A stretch of 64,000 bases of DNA from JAZNQN01 sp045590195 (GTDB lineage: Bacteria; Bacillota; Clostridia; UMGS1883; UMGS1540): contig JAZNQN010000039.1 of assembly GCA_045590195.1 (NCBI GenBank), forward strand, positions 1-64,000. Direction: 5' to 3'. The translations under genes were made by a program, and so were the position numbers. Below, one piece after another: positions 34,105 to 42,285 of this stretch; within the stretch, counting starts at the first letter, position 1, and every line of letters begins with the position of its first letter. The notes beneath the pieces were generated by a model. That model made no database searches, was not told where the DNA came from, and saw only the letters and a program-made list of their open reading frames with translations.

Positions 34105-34140
34105 ATTTTTCGTTGTGAGAGGGGATTTTATTTTTAATAT

Positions 34141-34216
34141 GGCCCCGTCGTCTAGCGGCCTAGGACGTGGCCCTCTCACGGCTAAAACGGGGGTTCGATT
34201 CCCCCCGGGGTCACCA
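34141..34216 (+). tRNA. tRNA-Glu(CTC)
   Basis: The 76-nt tRNA has acceptor GGCCCCG/CGGGGTC, an anticodon stem TGGCC/GGCTA with loop CTCTCAC (anticodon CTC, reading GAG), T-loop GTTCGATTC and encoded CCA. A second tRNA-Glu reading GAA must lie elsewhere. Confidence 0.95.
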
Positions 34217-34252
34217 AAAATCGACATTCTTCGACAGAAGGATGTCGATTTT
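34217..34252 (+). terminator. Terminator of tRNA-Glu
   Basis: AAAATCGACAT pairs with ATGTCGATTTT, with a further CTT/AAG pairing inside. Confidence 0.85.
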
Positions 34253-34265
34253 GCTTATTACCTAT

Positions 34266-34333
34266 TCCCTTTTCACTATTCCCTGAAAATCGCTCTTGTC
34301 GATTTTGAAGTAATAAGTAATAGTGAAAAGGGA
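34266..34333. repeat. Inverted repeat upstream of the four-helix-bundle gene
   Basis: TCCCTTTTCACTATT (34266-34280) is the perfect inverse of AATAGTGAAAAGGGA (34319-34333), with a smaller hairpin AAAATCG/CGATTTT inside. TTCACTATTCCCT at 34272 recurs in direct orientation as TTCACTATTCACT at 34829, on the far side of the gene. Confidence 0.75.
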
Positions 34334-34386
34334 AGAAGTAAGGTGCAAACTCGCAAAAGCGAGTTTGATTAAAGAGGAGAATGCTT

Positions 34387-34731
34387 ATGGAAAGTCCGTT
34401 ACTTGTGAAATCTAAACAGTTTGCATTAGATATAATTAAAGTTTGTAATAAAGTGAAAAGTGAAAAAAGAGAAAGTGTGCTCACTAGTCAGCTTATCCGC
34501 AGTGGCACAAGCATCGGTGCGAATATAAGAGAAGCATTTTATGGACACGGTAAAAACGATTTTATTTCAAAACTTCAAATAGCACTAAAAGAATGTTCTG
34601 AAAGTGAATACTGGATTGAACTTCTCATAGAAAGTGGATATTATGATGATAAGATTATACTTGAGAATTGTGTTGAATTAAAGAAGATACTTATTTCATC
34701 AATAAATACCGCAAAGAAAAACAATAATTAA
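34387..34731 (+). CDS. Four-helix-bundle protein (23S rRNA intervening-sequence type)
   Basis: The 114-aa protein reads MESPLLVKSKQFALDIIKVC, then LIRSGTSIGANIREAFYGHG and a segment ending LKECSESEYWIELLI, the pattern of TIGR02436/S23 four-helix-bundle proteins first found inside 23S rRNA insertions. ATG 34387 is 7 nt from GGAG; an ATG at 34381 overlaps the ribosome binding site. The gene lies between tRNA-Glu and the rhamnose operon, in a small repeat-flanked island with a terminator on each side. Role unknown; the related Avd proteins act in diversity-generating retroelements, but no reverse transcriptase is here. Confidence 0.85.
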   Translation: MESPLLVKSKQFALDIIKVCNKVKSEKRESVLTSQLIRSGTSIGANIREAFYGHGKNDFISKLQIALKECSESEYWIELLIESGYYDDKIILENCVELKKILISSINTAKKNNN

Positions 34732-34764
34732 AGGTGTATCATTATTGTTCTCCTTTGTCAGAAA

Positions 34765-34801
34765 GAAACGACAATTTTCTGTCGAAAGCTGTCGTTTTTT
34801 T
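34765..34801 (+). terminator. Terminator of the four-helix-bundle gene
   Basis: AACGACA pairs with TGTCGTT around an inner TTTC/GAAA pairing, with seven T after. The remaining stretch to 35018 holds AT-rich sequence and the direct-repeat partner at 34829, and no gene. Confidence 0.75.
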
Positions 34802-35018
34802 GTACTATTAGCTACTCGTTATTCTATCTTCACTATTCACTAAGAATTGTCGTTCCCAAAGAATAGAGAAAAGAAATTTTGCTATGCAAAACAAATTATA
34901 AACATATCTATGGTTTGTTTTTTTACGATATAAGTTCCTTTTATTTTTTTGATATATGCCGACACTGCGATAGTACCTTTTTTAGCACTTTTTTAACCCA
35001 AAAAATTCATTTCGTATA

Positions 35019-35047
35019 TAGACTTATTAAAATACTTGTGATATAAT
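35019..35047 (+). promoter_or_regulatory. Promoter of the rhamnose operon
   Basis: TAGACT and TATAAT are 17 nt apart, 55 nt upstream of rhaB. Confidence 0.65.
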
Positions 35048-35048
35048 G

Positions 35049-35062
35049 CAACTATATAGTTG
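35049..35062. promoter_or_regulatory. Candidate operator of the rhamnose operon
   Basis: CAACTATATAGTTG is a perfect 14-bp palindrome placed directly after the -10 box, over the expected transcription start, where a repressor would block initiation. The regulator is not in the window. Confidence 0.5.
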
Positions 35063-35101
35063 TAATTTCAGTAAAATAATTAAATAAAAGGAGAGAAACC
35101 T

Positions 35102-36472
35102 ATGAAATACTGTCTTGCAATCGATATAGGTGCTTCTTCGGGAAGGCATATTCTTGGAAGTTTTAAAAACGGAAAGATTTGCCTTGAAGAAGTTTACCGC
35201 TTTGAAAATTATCTTGTAAATGAGGGTGACTCCCTTGTATGGGATATTGACAATCTTGTTAAAAGCGTAAAAGCCGGAATAAAAAAATGTGGCGAAATAG
35301 GAAAAATTCCTGAAACTGTGGCAATTGACACATGGGGTGTTGACTATTTATTGCTTGATGAAAACAAAAACGAAATTTTGCCGGCTTACGGCTATCGTGA
35401 CGGGCGAACAATTAAAGCAGCAGAAGATGCCGAAAAAATTGTTCCAATAGATTTTTTATATGAAAGATGCGGAATTCCAAAGCTTAATTTTAATACTGTT
35501 TATCAGCTTTATGCCGACAAAGTTTCGGGCAGGCTTGACAAGGCAAAATATTTTATGATGATGCCTGCATACCTTTCATATAAGCTTACAGGTGTTATTA
35601 AAAATGAATATACAGAAGCTTCTACTTCGGGTATGGTAAATGCAAAAACTTTTCAGTGGGACAGCGAAATTTTAGAAAAACTTGGCGTAAGCGCAGAGCT
35701 TTTGGGTACGCTTTCAAATCCTGGCGATGAGGTTGGCAGTTTTACCGAAGAAATGAAAAGCTATGCAGGCTTTAACGCAAAGGTTATTTTCTGCCCGAGC
35801 CACGATACTGCAAGTGCAGTTGCGGCTTGTCCTGTTTGCGACAACGATATATACATTTCATCGGGGACATGGAGCCTTATAGGAACAGAAATTAAAACAG
35901 CCGTTTTATCAAAAGAAGCCCGTGAAGCAAACTTTGCAAACGAAGGCGGCATTGAAAAACGTTTCCGTTTTCTTAAAAACTATATGGGCATGTGGCTTTT
36001 CCAGAATATACGCAAAAATCTCAATAAATCTATGACATATGACGAGATGATGAATTTGGCTATAGAAAGCGGCAAATACAGCTACATAGATGTAAACGCA
36101 CAGGAATTTGTTGCACCGGAAAATATGATTGACGCAATTAGAAAATATCTTGGCAACGAAGATATGCCACTTGGCGAGGTTATAAACAGCGTTTATCATT
36201 CGCTGGCAAAATCTTATAAAAGCGCAATTGAGGAAGTTGAAAGGCTTTCCGGAATAAAAGCAAACGCCATAAGAATTGTAGGCGGCGGCAGCAAAGATAA
36301 ATATTTAAACAGGCTCACTGCAGAATACACCGGCAAAAAAGTTTATGCAGGACCTGTTGAGTGCACAGCACTTGGAAACATTATTTCGCAGCTTATGGCA
36401 AGCGAAGGATATACACTTTCTGAAATGAGAGAAGCGGTTATGAAATCGTTTGATATAGAGGAGGTAAAATAA
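35102..36472 (+). CDS. rhaB: Rhamnulokinase
   Basis: RhaB phosphorylates L-rhamnulose at O1. The 456-aa FGGY-family kinase has the N-terminal ATPase motif AIDIGASSGRH, VAIDTWGVDYLLLD near residue 81, the C-terminal SSGTWSLIGTE near 257 and IRIVGGGSKDKYLN near 388. AAGGAGAG lies before the ATG. Gene order is rhaB-rhaA-aldolase with 1-2 nt gaps. No rhamnose transporter, mutarotase or regulator accompanies it in the window. Confidence 0.93.
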   Translation: MKYCLAIDIGASSGRHILGSFKNGKICLEEVYRFENYLVNEGDSLVWDIDNLVKSVKAGIKKCGEIGKIPETVAIDTWGVDYLLLDENKNEILPAYGYRDGRTIKAAEDAEKIVPIDFLYERCGIPKLNFNTVYQLYADKVSGRLDKAKYFMMMPAYLSYKLTGVIKNEYTEASTSGMVNAKTFQWDSEILEKLGVSAELLGTLSNPGDEVGSFTEEMKSYAGFNAKVIFCPSHDTASAVAACPVCDNDIYISSGTWSLIGTEIKTAVLSKEAREANFANEGGIEKRFRFLKNYMGMWLFQNIRKNLNKSMTYDEMMNLAIESGKYSYIDVNAQEFVAPENMIDAIRKYLGNEDMPLGEVINSVYHSLAKSYKSAIEEVERLSGIKANAIRIVGGGSKDKYLNRLTAEYTGKKVYAGPVECTALGNIISQLMASEGYTLSEMREAVMKSFDIEEVK

Positions 36473-36473
36473 A

Positions 36474-37706
36474 ATGAGCAGATTTGATGAAGCAAAAAGC
36501 ATATATGCAAAATATGGCGTAGATGCAGAAAAAGCAATTAACATTTTAAAAAATGTTCCTGTTTCAGTTCATTGCTGGCAGGGGGACGACGTAAAAGGTT
36601 TCGACAGCGAAGAAGAACTTTCCGGCGGTATTCAGACAACAGGTAATTACCCCGGCAGAGCGAGAACACCCGAGGAACTTATGGCTGATTTTGATATGGC
36701 TGCAAAATTTGTTCCCGGTAAGAAAAAATTAAACCTTCACGCTTGCTATGCAATTTTTGACGGCAACTGGGTTGACAGAGATAAGCTTAAACCTGAGCAT
36801 TTTGCGCCTTGGGTTAAATTTGCAAAAGAGAGAAACATGGGAATAGATTTTAACCCAACATTTTTCTCGCACAACATGGTTAAGGATAACCTTACACTTT
36901 CATCTCCTGATGAAAACGTTAGAAAATTCTGGATTGAACACGGCAAAAGATGTATTGAAATTTCCCAGTACTTTGCAGAGGAAACAGGCGTTCCCTGTGT
37001 TATGAACATCTGGATTCCTGACGGATACAAAGACATTCCTGCCGACAGACTTGGCCCTCGTGAAAGATTTAAAAATTCCCTCGACGAAATCCTTTTCATT
37101 AACTACGATAAATCAAAAGTTTTCGTATGTCTTGAATCAAAAGTGTTTGGTATCGGTATGGAATCTTACACGGTTGGTTCATCGGAATTTTGTATGAATT
37201 ATGTAACTTCAAGAAAAATTACACCTCTTATGGACAACGGACATTATCATCCAACTGAGGTTGTTTCTGACAAAATTTCGGCAATGCTCGCATTCCACGA
37301 AAATGTTGCACTTCACATTACAAGAGGCGTTCGCTGGGATAGTGACCACGTTGTTATTTTTGACGACGAAACCAAAGAAATTGCCAAAGAAATTGTTTTT
37401 GCTAATGCCCTTGACAGAGTATTTTTGGCAACTGACTATTTTGATGCATCAATCAACAGAATTTCTGCATGGATTACAGGCCTTCGCAGTGTTCAGAAAG
37501 CATTTCTTTATGCACTTTTGATGCCTGCGGATAAAATGAAAGAGCTTCAGAACACAGGTGACACTACTGCTTTGATGGTACTTAGCGAAGAAGTGAAAGA
37601 ATTGCCGTTTGGCGATATATGGAACGAGTATTTAAGCCGTGAAGGCGTAGAAGCTGACTACATAACTGCTGTTAAAGAATACGAAAAGAATAATGTGAGA
37701 GGTTAA
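36474..37706 (+). CDS. rhaA: L-rhamnose isomerase
   Basis: RhaA converts L-rhamnose to L-rhamnulose. The 410-aa protein has VPVSVHCWQGDDVKGFD near residue 31, LNLHACYAIFDG, GIDFNPTFFSH near 124, LESKVFGIG near 223 and LMDNGHYHPTEVVSDKI with metal-binding residues near 260. Length fits the family (about 415). Confidence 0.95.
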   Translation: MSRFDEAKSIYAKYGVDAEKAINILKNVPVSVHCWQGDDVKGFDSEEELSGGIQTTGNYPGRARTPEELMADFDMAAKFVPGKKKLNLHACYAIFDGNWVDRDKLKPEHFAPWVKFAKERNMGIDFNPTFFSHNMVKDNLTLSSPDENVRKFWIEHGKRCIEISQYFAEETGVPCVMNIWIPDGYKDIPADRLGPRERFKNSLDEILFINYDKSKVFVCLESKVFGIGMESYTVGSSEFCMNYVTSRKITPLMDNGHYHPTEVVSDKISAMLAFHENVALHITRGVRWDSDHVVIFDDETKEIAKEIVFANALDRVFLATDYFDASINRISAWITGLRSVQKAFLYALLMPADKMKELQNTGDTTALMVLSEEVKELPFGDIWNEYLSREGVEADYITAVKEYEKNNVRG

Positions 37707-37708
37707 AA

Positions 37709-38773
37709 ATGCTAAATTTTATAGAAAAAAACAAAGCTGATTTGCTTGCGTTTTCTGCTATGTCGAAAAATGCAGGCAGCCGTGCCGACTATGTTCAGGG
37801 CGGCGGCGGAAATACTTCGGTTAAACTCAGTGGCGGGCTTATGGCAATAAAAGCATCGGGCTTTTGTCTTTCAGATATTGAAATTGATAATGCCTATGCG
37901 CTTATAAAGCTTGAAGGCCTTCAGAAGTTTTATAGAGAGAACACGCCCGAAAGCCTTTCGGATGTTGAAAAAGAAGGCGCTGCCTGCACAAAGGAAAACA
38001 CTGTTGTGCTTGATGGTATGAATCCGCTTCGCCCTTCTGTTGAAGCAGGTTTTCACTCAATACTTAAAAAATTTGTTTGCCACACACACAGCGTTTATGC
38101 AAACATGTGCTGTTGTTCGGCTGAAATGAACGAAATTGCAGAAAAAGCTTTTGCCGGCGCAGATTACGGATGGGGAAGCGTTCCTTATACTGATCCCGGT
38201 GCAAACCTTACATTTGCAATCCAGGCTGAAATTGCAAGAGTGAAGAAGGAAACAGGCAAGGAGCCTTCGGTTATTCTTATGCAAAACCACGGCATTATTG
38301 TTCACGGCGATGATGAAAACGAAGTTTTGAAAATTCACGCCGATGCCAATGAACGCCTTGCAAATGCTTTTGGCGTAAAGGGAGATTCGTTCCCTGAGGT
38401 ACTTTTAAAAGACAATGTTGCCGATGTTCCTATGATGCGTGAGCTTTTAAAGAGGGGCGAGTACACAGTTAAAACACTTATTGAAAGCCCACTTTACCCT
38501 GACCAGATGGTATTTCTTATTGGCTCACTTTTTGAAAACAAGGAAGACCTTGAGGAGGGCGAATGCTCGGTAGACACAAATTCGGGCGAGCTTACTCTTA
38601 AAATGAACGAGAAAAAAGCGCTTACAGTAGCGCAAACAATTACTGCTGTTTTGTTTATTTCGGAACAGATAAAAAAATGCGGATACACCCTTTCAACTAT
38701 GGGCGACGCCGCTAAACATTTTATTGCTAACTGGGAAAGCGAAAAATATAGAAAATCGCTTGCAGGTAAATAA
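37709..38773 (+). CDS. Class II aldolase, probable rhamnulose-1-phosphate aldolase
   Basis: Expected to cleave L-rhamnulose-1-phosphate to DHAP and L-lactaldehyde. The 354-aa protein has the class II aldolase signature FVCHTHSVYANM with zinc histidines near residue 117, and VILMQNHGIIVHGDDE near 190. Its start (SRADYVQGGGGNTSVKL) resembles the aldolase half of bifunctional aldolase/short-chain dehydrogenase proteins (RhaE type) rather than classical RhaD. The dehydrogenase half is absent, so lactaldehyde must be oxidised or reduced by another enzyme. A terminator follows. Confidence 0.82.
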   Translation: MLNFIEKNKADLLAFSAMSKNAGSRADYVQGGGGNTSVKLSGGLMAIKASGFCLSDIEIDNAYALIKLEGLQKFYRENTPESLSDVEKEGAACTKENTVVLDGMNPLRPSVEAGFHSILKKFVCHTHSVYANMCCCSAEMNEIAEKAFAGADYGWGSVPYTDPGANLTFAIQAEIARVKKETGKEPSVILMQNHGIIVHGDDENEVLKIHADANERLANAFGVKGDSFPEVLLKDNVADVPMMRELLKRGEYTVKTLIESPLYPDQMVFLIGSLFENKEDLEEGECSVDTNSGELTLKMNEKKALTVAQTITAVLFISEQIKKCGYTLSTMGDAAKHFIANWESEKYRKSLAGK

Positions 38774-38775
38774 TA

Positions 38776-38813
38776 AAAAAGTCCTCGCCGAAAATTTTCG
38801 GTGAGGACTTTTT
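38776..38813. terminator. Bidirectional terminator after the rhamnose operon
   Basis: AAAGTCCTCGCCGAAA pairs with TTTCGGTGAGGACTTT, one G-U or mismatch position, with A- and T-runs on the two sides. It can also end the minus-strand sensor operon. Confidence 0.9.
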
Positions 38814-38825
38814 GTGAATATGTTA

Positions 38826-39443
38826 TTAATTAGTATATGATATATGAAGCGAAGTCATTGACCTGTTTACAAGGTACTCAACAAATTCAAATGGAATGTA
38901 TGTTACGCCGTTTTTAAGTATGGGCGAATGGCTCATTTGTTTTTTGTTTGATATATTCCATTTTTGCTGATACATTTTTTCGAAACCCGGATTAAGTGTA
39001 TACTCCATTTTACCAATTTCTATTCCGTAACTGTAACTTAAATACCTAATTTCACTATTTTCAATATCTGAGTTTACATTTTTTTCAGTTAACACCATTT
39101 CTATTTTTCCGTTATTCCAATTTATATAGGTGTTATCACAATCCAAAAGTCCGACTTTTTCAAACAGTTCTCGTAAAGGTACATATACTGCATTATCATA
39201 TACAAAAGGTTTATTATTAAGTTTTATAACTTCATCATTACATTTTACAAATATTTTATTATCTTCATTAACTACTGCGGCTATAACAACAGTTGCACTT
39301 ACAAAAGCCATAGAAATTATCAAAGCTATTATTAAGGACAGTATTCTTGAAAGCTTTCCACTTGAAGAACAAATTTTTGAAAATCTGGTTTGCAACTGTT
39401 TCTTATTTGCACTCATCTTTGTTGTATAGATGTTTTTAAGCAT
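38826..39443 (-). CDS. Membrane-anchored putative sensor subunit 2 of the split BlaR1-like system
   Basis: The 205-aa protein starts MLKNIYTTKMSANKKQLQTR, very like the sensor protein upstream. It then has one transmembrane helix at about residues 33-57 and an extracytoplasmic domain with KLNNKPFVYDNAVYVPLREL, typical of copper-amine-oxidase N-domain-like stalk repeats, and a second such segment near the end (NGVTYIPFEFVEYL). A basic N-terminus inside and the domain outside is the topology of BlaR1 TM4 plus sensor. Its ATG lies 15 nt, in frame, after the TAA of sensor 1. GGGGA precedes the ATG. The ligand is unknown. Confidence 0.75.
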   Translation of the reverse strand: MLKNIYTTKMSANKKQLQTRFSKICSSSGKLSRILSLIIALIISMAFVSATVVIAAVVNEDNKIFVKCNDEVIKLNNKPFVYDNAVYVPLRELFEKVGLLDCDNTYINWNNGKIEMVLTEKNVNSDIENSEIRYLSYSYGIEIGKMEYTLNPGFEKMYQQKWNISNKKQMSHSPILKNGVTYIPFEFVEYLVNRSMTSLHISYTN

Positions 39444-39458
39444 AAAAAATCCCCTTTT

Positions 39459-40991
39459 TTAAACTAATTTATGAACCAAGTAACGTCCGTTATCTTGTTT
39501 TTTACATATTACATTAAGAAATCTTCTGAATGGTGGCTTGATATTTCCTTTTATATTGCTTTCTGCCGTTACAACAACAGTGTACACCACAAGTTCGTCG
39601 GATTTTTCTTTTAACAGCTTAATGTCGTTTTCAGAAAGCTCAATTTGTTCATGTTTCTGTTTTGAAAAATAATTTTTCAAAAATTCATCAACATTAGCTC
39701 CTGAAAAAATTTCAAGCGTTGCTCTTGTCATACCATAACACATTCCATAATCGCCGATATATCCGGCATTGATAAAGTCATTTGTAACAAGTGTTTTCAT
39801 TGTTTCAAGGTCTGACTTATCAAATGCATTGAAAAAATTTTGCAATGCCATTTCAGAATTTTCTATGTATGATTTGCCGTTATACAGAATATCATAGAAC
39901 GAATCGGCATCAAGCCCGAAATAGCCCAGTAGGGCAGAATTATCATCGTTGCCATAGTCGTAATAAACATTACTTAAAAAAACATCGCAAGAATCTGTTG
40001 CAATAAAAACCTTGCCTTTTTCGCCATCTTTTCTGGTAAATAAGAGTTCTGCACCTAAGGGACAGCCTGTTCCGCCCATTTTAATTTTTGTGGCGGTTGA
40101 AAAGGCTTTTTCTATTTCTTTAAGAGCATCTTTGTTTACAAGAGGATATTTGATGTTTTTTATAACAAGCTCAACATTCGCAAGATCTCTTATATCATCA
40201 GGGGTGTATATTTTAATTTGTTGCATTTCGCCTGCGGAGTTACCACTGAATAAATATTTCACATCAATTTCATTATTTTTGTTATTGACTGAGATAAGTT
40301 GAATATCGTTTACAGTTCCTGTTGTTGAAGTTAAATAATACGTTTTATCTTCACTTACAATGCAGTTGTCACTATACCAGCCAACGGGATTTTGAACGGC
40401 TGAGAAGGTGTCGCCAATTCCTGTAAACAGTTCTGTGTTTTTGGGCATTGAACCTTTTTTAACACCGCCGTTGTCAAGCGATACAATATATTTATCGTAA
40501 TCTTTAACTATATCGTCAGGGCCAACACTTGAGAGGTATGCAAAGCTTCCATCATGGCTTATTTTAACATCAAGAACACTATCGCCTTGTTGCCCATAAG
40601 CGATATTAAGCTTTTTAAGATTTATCATAATATCAAGCTCGGAACGTAAATTTTGGTCAAGGTTCGGGTTTTGGTTGTGAATGATGAAAAAGCCTTCTCC
40701 GTAATGAAAAACTATTTTACTGTTATCCGCATAATAAATATCAGCCATTACTGCACCAACCGGAGCGTTGACATAATCGGAAAATTCATTTTCTGTCATA
40801 GTATAATCGTCGTGGTTAACGCGAGCGGCAATAGCTATTGTAATGCATACTATAATAAGAAGAATGATGGCAAAAATAACAAAAGCCATAAGTTTAGAAA
40901 TACGCCCGCTTTTTGAACGGATTTTTGTAAATCTGTTTTGAAGTTTTTTCTTATCCATACTCATTTTAGTTGTGTATAAGTTTTCCAGCAT
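39459..40991 (-). CDS. Membrane-anchored putative sensor subunit 1 of the split BlaR1-like system
   Basis: The 510-aa protein starts MLENLYTTKMSMDKKKLQNR, has a basic juxtamembrane segment, one transmembrane helix at about 33-56 and a large extracytoplasmic part. The C-terminal 110 residues (NFFNAFDKSDLETMKTLVTN and beyond) look like an NTF2/DUF4878-type domain; the middle resembles beta-rich repeats with no known family. No penicillin-binding motifs (SxxK, KTG) are seen, so it is not a beta-lactam sensor of classical type. It lies in the same frame as the M56 gene, with one TAA and five codons between them. That TAA is part of the AAGGAGG site for this gene. Confidence 0.75.
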   Translation of the reverse strand: MLENLYTTKMSMDKKKLQNRFTKIRSKSGRISKLMAFVIFAIILLIIVCITIAIAARVNHDDYTMTENEFSDYVNAPVGAVMADIYYADNSKIVFHYGEGFFIIHNQNPNLDQNLRSELDIMINLKKLNIAYGQQGDSVLDVKISHDGSFAYLSSVGPDDIVKDYDKYIVSLDNGGVKKGSMPKNTELFTGIGDTFSAVQNPVGWYSDNCIVSEDKTYYLTSTTGTVNDIQLISVNNKNNEIDVKYLFSGNSAGEMQQIKIYTPDDIRDLANVELVIKNIKYPLVNKDALKEIEKAFSTATKIKMGGTGCPLGAELLFTRKDGEKGKVFIATDSCDVFLSNVYYDYGNDDNSALLGYFGLDADSFYDILYNGKSYIENSEMALQNFFNAFDKSDLETMKTLVTNDFINAGYIGDYGMCYGMTRATLEIFSGANVDEFLKNYFSKQKHEQIELSENDIKLLKEKSDELVVYTVVVTAESNIKGNIKPPFRRFLNVICKKQDNGRYLVHKLV

Positions 40992-41006
40992 ATAAAATTC
41001 GCCTCC

Positions 41007-41825
41007 TTACTGAGCCAAATCAAGAATTGTTTTCATATAAATTTTTTGATGTGTGTCAGACATATTTTTTGTAACTTCCATATCGCATAAAATCTCACAA
41101 GATTCGCTTATATTTGCGCATAGAAGATATGCAAATGGGTTGAACCAATGCACAGCATTTACAAAGAGAGAAAGCCATTTTATAAGCAAATCTTTTCTTT
41201 TATAATGTGTCAACTCGTGCAAAAATACCATTCGCATATGCTCGTGAGGGATTTCTTTGCATGGAATATATATTACCGGCCGCACTACGCCTATAAGCAT
41301 GGGCGATTCTAAATCTCCCGATATTCGTACCTTGATATGGCGTTTGATTTTTAATTCTGTTTTAACTTCATTTAGTATATCATTTTCAGGTATTAAAACA
41401 GATTTATTTCGTTTGCGGATGGTATAAACAATATAACTGGCTATAACTATGGTTAGATAAACAAACACACCGGTAAGCCAAATATAAGATAACAAATCAA
41501 TCAACTTTAAATTAAGCCTGGGGGCAATGTTTACATTTTTATACAAGGCAGGAGTTTCTTCGGTTTCAACTGTTTTCGGCATTTCCTCAACTGTTTCATG
41601 TTGTGTAATCTCAATTTGAGGTACAATCGGAAGTTTTGCAACTTTTTTTACCGGTATTAGCCTATATGCAGGAACAATCATTGATAAAAGCACTGCAATC
41701 CATACATAATATTGCCATTTTGCAGGGAATTTTTTTGCGGTAATAGGCTTTAAACAAAGCAGCAGAGCCGTTAACCCAAAACCAAAAAGACTTAATATAA
41801 GAACTGTTTTAAAAAGCTCCAACAT
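41007..41825 (-). CDS. M56 (BlaR1/MecR1-like) zinc metalloprotease, C-terminally truncated
   Basis: BlaR1-type receptors sense an outside signal and use a cytoplasmic metalloprotease to inactivate a BlaI repressor. The 273-aa protein has three transmembrane helices (about 6-25, 38-55 and 118-138) and the zinc motif HELTH at 203-207 with ESCEILCD downstream. It ends at KTILDLAQ, where complete family members continue into a fourth helix and a sensor. ATG 41825 is 7 nt from GGAG; longer starts lie inside blaI. The missing TM4 and sensor are supplied by the two next genes, in the same frame. Confidence 0.85.
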   Translation of the reverse strand: MLELFKTVLILSLFGFGLTALLLCLKPITAKKFPAKWQYYVWIAVLLSMIVPAYRLIPVKKVAKLPIVPQIEITQHETVEEMPKTVETEETPALYKNVNIAPRLNLKLIDLLSYIWLTGVFVYLTIVIASYIVYTIRKRNKSVLIPENDILNEVKTELKIKRHIKVRISGDLESPMLIGVVRPVIYIPCKEIPHEHMRMVFLHELTHYKRKDLLIKWLSLFVNAVHWFNPFAYLLCANISESCEILCDMEVTKNMSDTHQKIYMKTILDLAQ

Positions 41826-41829
41826 AATA

Positions 41830-42201
41830 TCACTCCAGTTCAAACATTTTTTTAAGTTCCGACATATCCTCGCTTGAAAGTTTTTTGTTTTCATAGAGTG
41901 CTGCAACAAGATTTTTAACAGAACCCTTATAAATTTTTGATAAAAAGCTTTCTGTTTCGCTTAAATCGTATTCGCTCCTTTCAAGCTTTGGATAATATAA
42001 ATTGGTTTTACCCTTTTTATCACAAGCAACAACCTCTTTTTTTAAAAGCCTTTGTAAAAATGTTGATACAGTTGAAGCTGTCCAGTCGTTTCCGTTAAGC
42101 TCTTTTACAACATCGGAAACGGTCATTCGTTTATTGGCTTTCCAAAGTATTTGCATAATCTGGTATTCTGAATCGGTAATAGTGTGTTTAATAGTTGACA
42201 T
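41830..42201 (-). CDS. BlaI/MecI-family repressor
   Basis: The 123-aa protein has the winged helix of BlaI/MecI (ITDSEYQIMQILWKANKRMT, then WTASTVSTFLQRLLKKEVV) and a C-terminal dimerisation helix. Proteolysis in the dimer region by an M56 receptor normally inactivates such repressors. AAGGAGG lies before the ATG. The promoter contains two TGTAGCTACA operators, matching the family's TACA/TGTA half-sites, so it should repress its own operon. M56 starts 4 nt after its stop codon. Confidence 0.9.
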   Translation of the reverse strand: MSTIKHTITDSEYQIMQILWKANKRMTVSDVVKELNGNDWTASTVSTFLQRLLKKEVVACDKKGKTNLYYPKLERSEYDLSETESFLSKIYKGSVKNLVAALYENKKLSSEDMSELKKMFELE

Positions 42202-42249
42202 TTAGCAGTCCTCCTTATGTACAAAAAACGATTTAAGTATAATTACACT

Positions 42250-42285
42250 TGTAGCTACACCTTCAGTATAACAAGTGTAGCTACA
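42250..42285. promoter_or_regulatory. Two BlaI-type operators
   Basis: TGTAGCTACA occurs at 42250-42259 and 42276-42285, perfect 10-bp palindromes 26 bp apart. One lies in the -35/-10 spacer and the other just downstream of the -10 box. Confidence 0.8.

Noticed and set aside
34141..34860. Diversity-generating retroelement near the four-helix-bundle gene
   Set aside because: No reverse transcriptase, template or variable repeat is present; only the general Avd-like fold class is shared.
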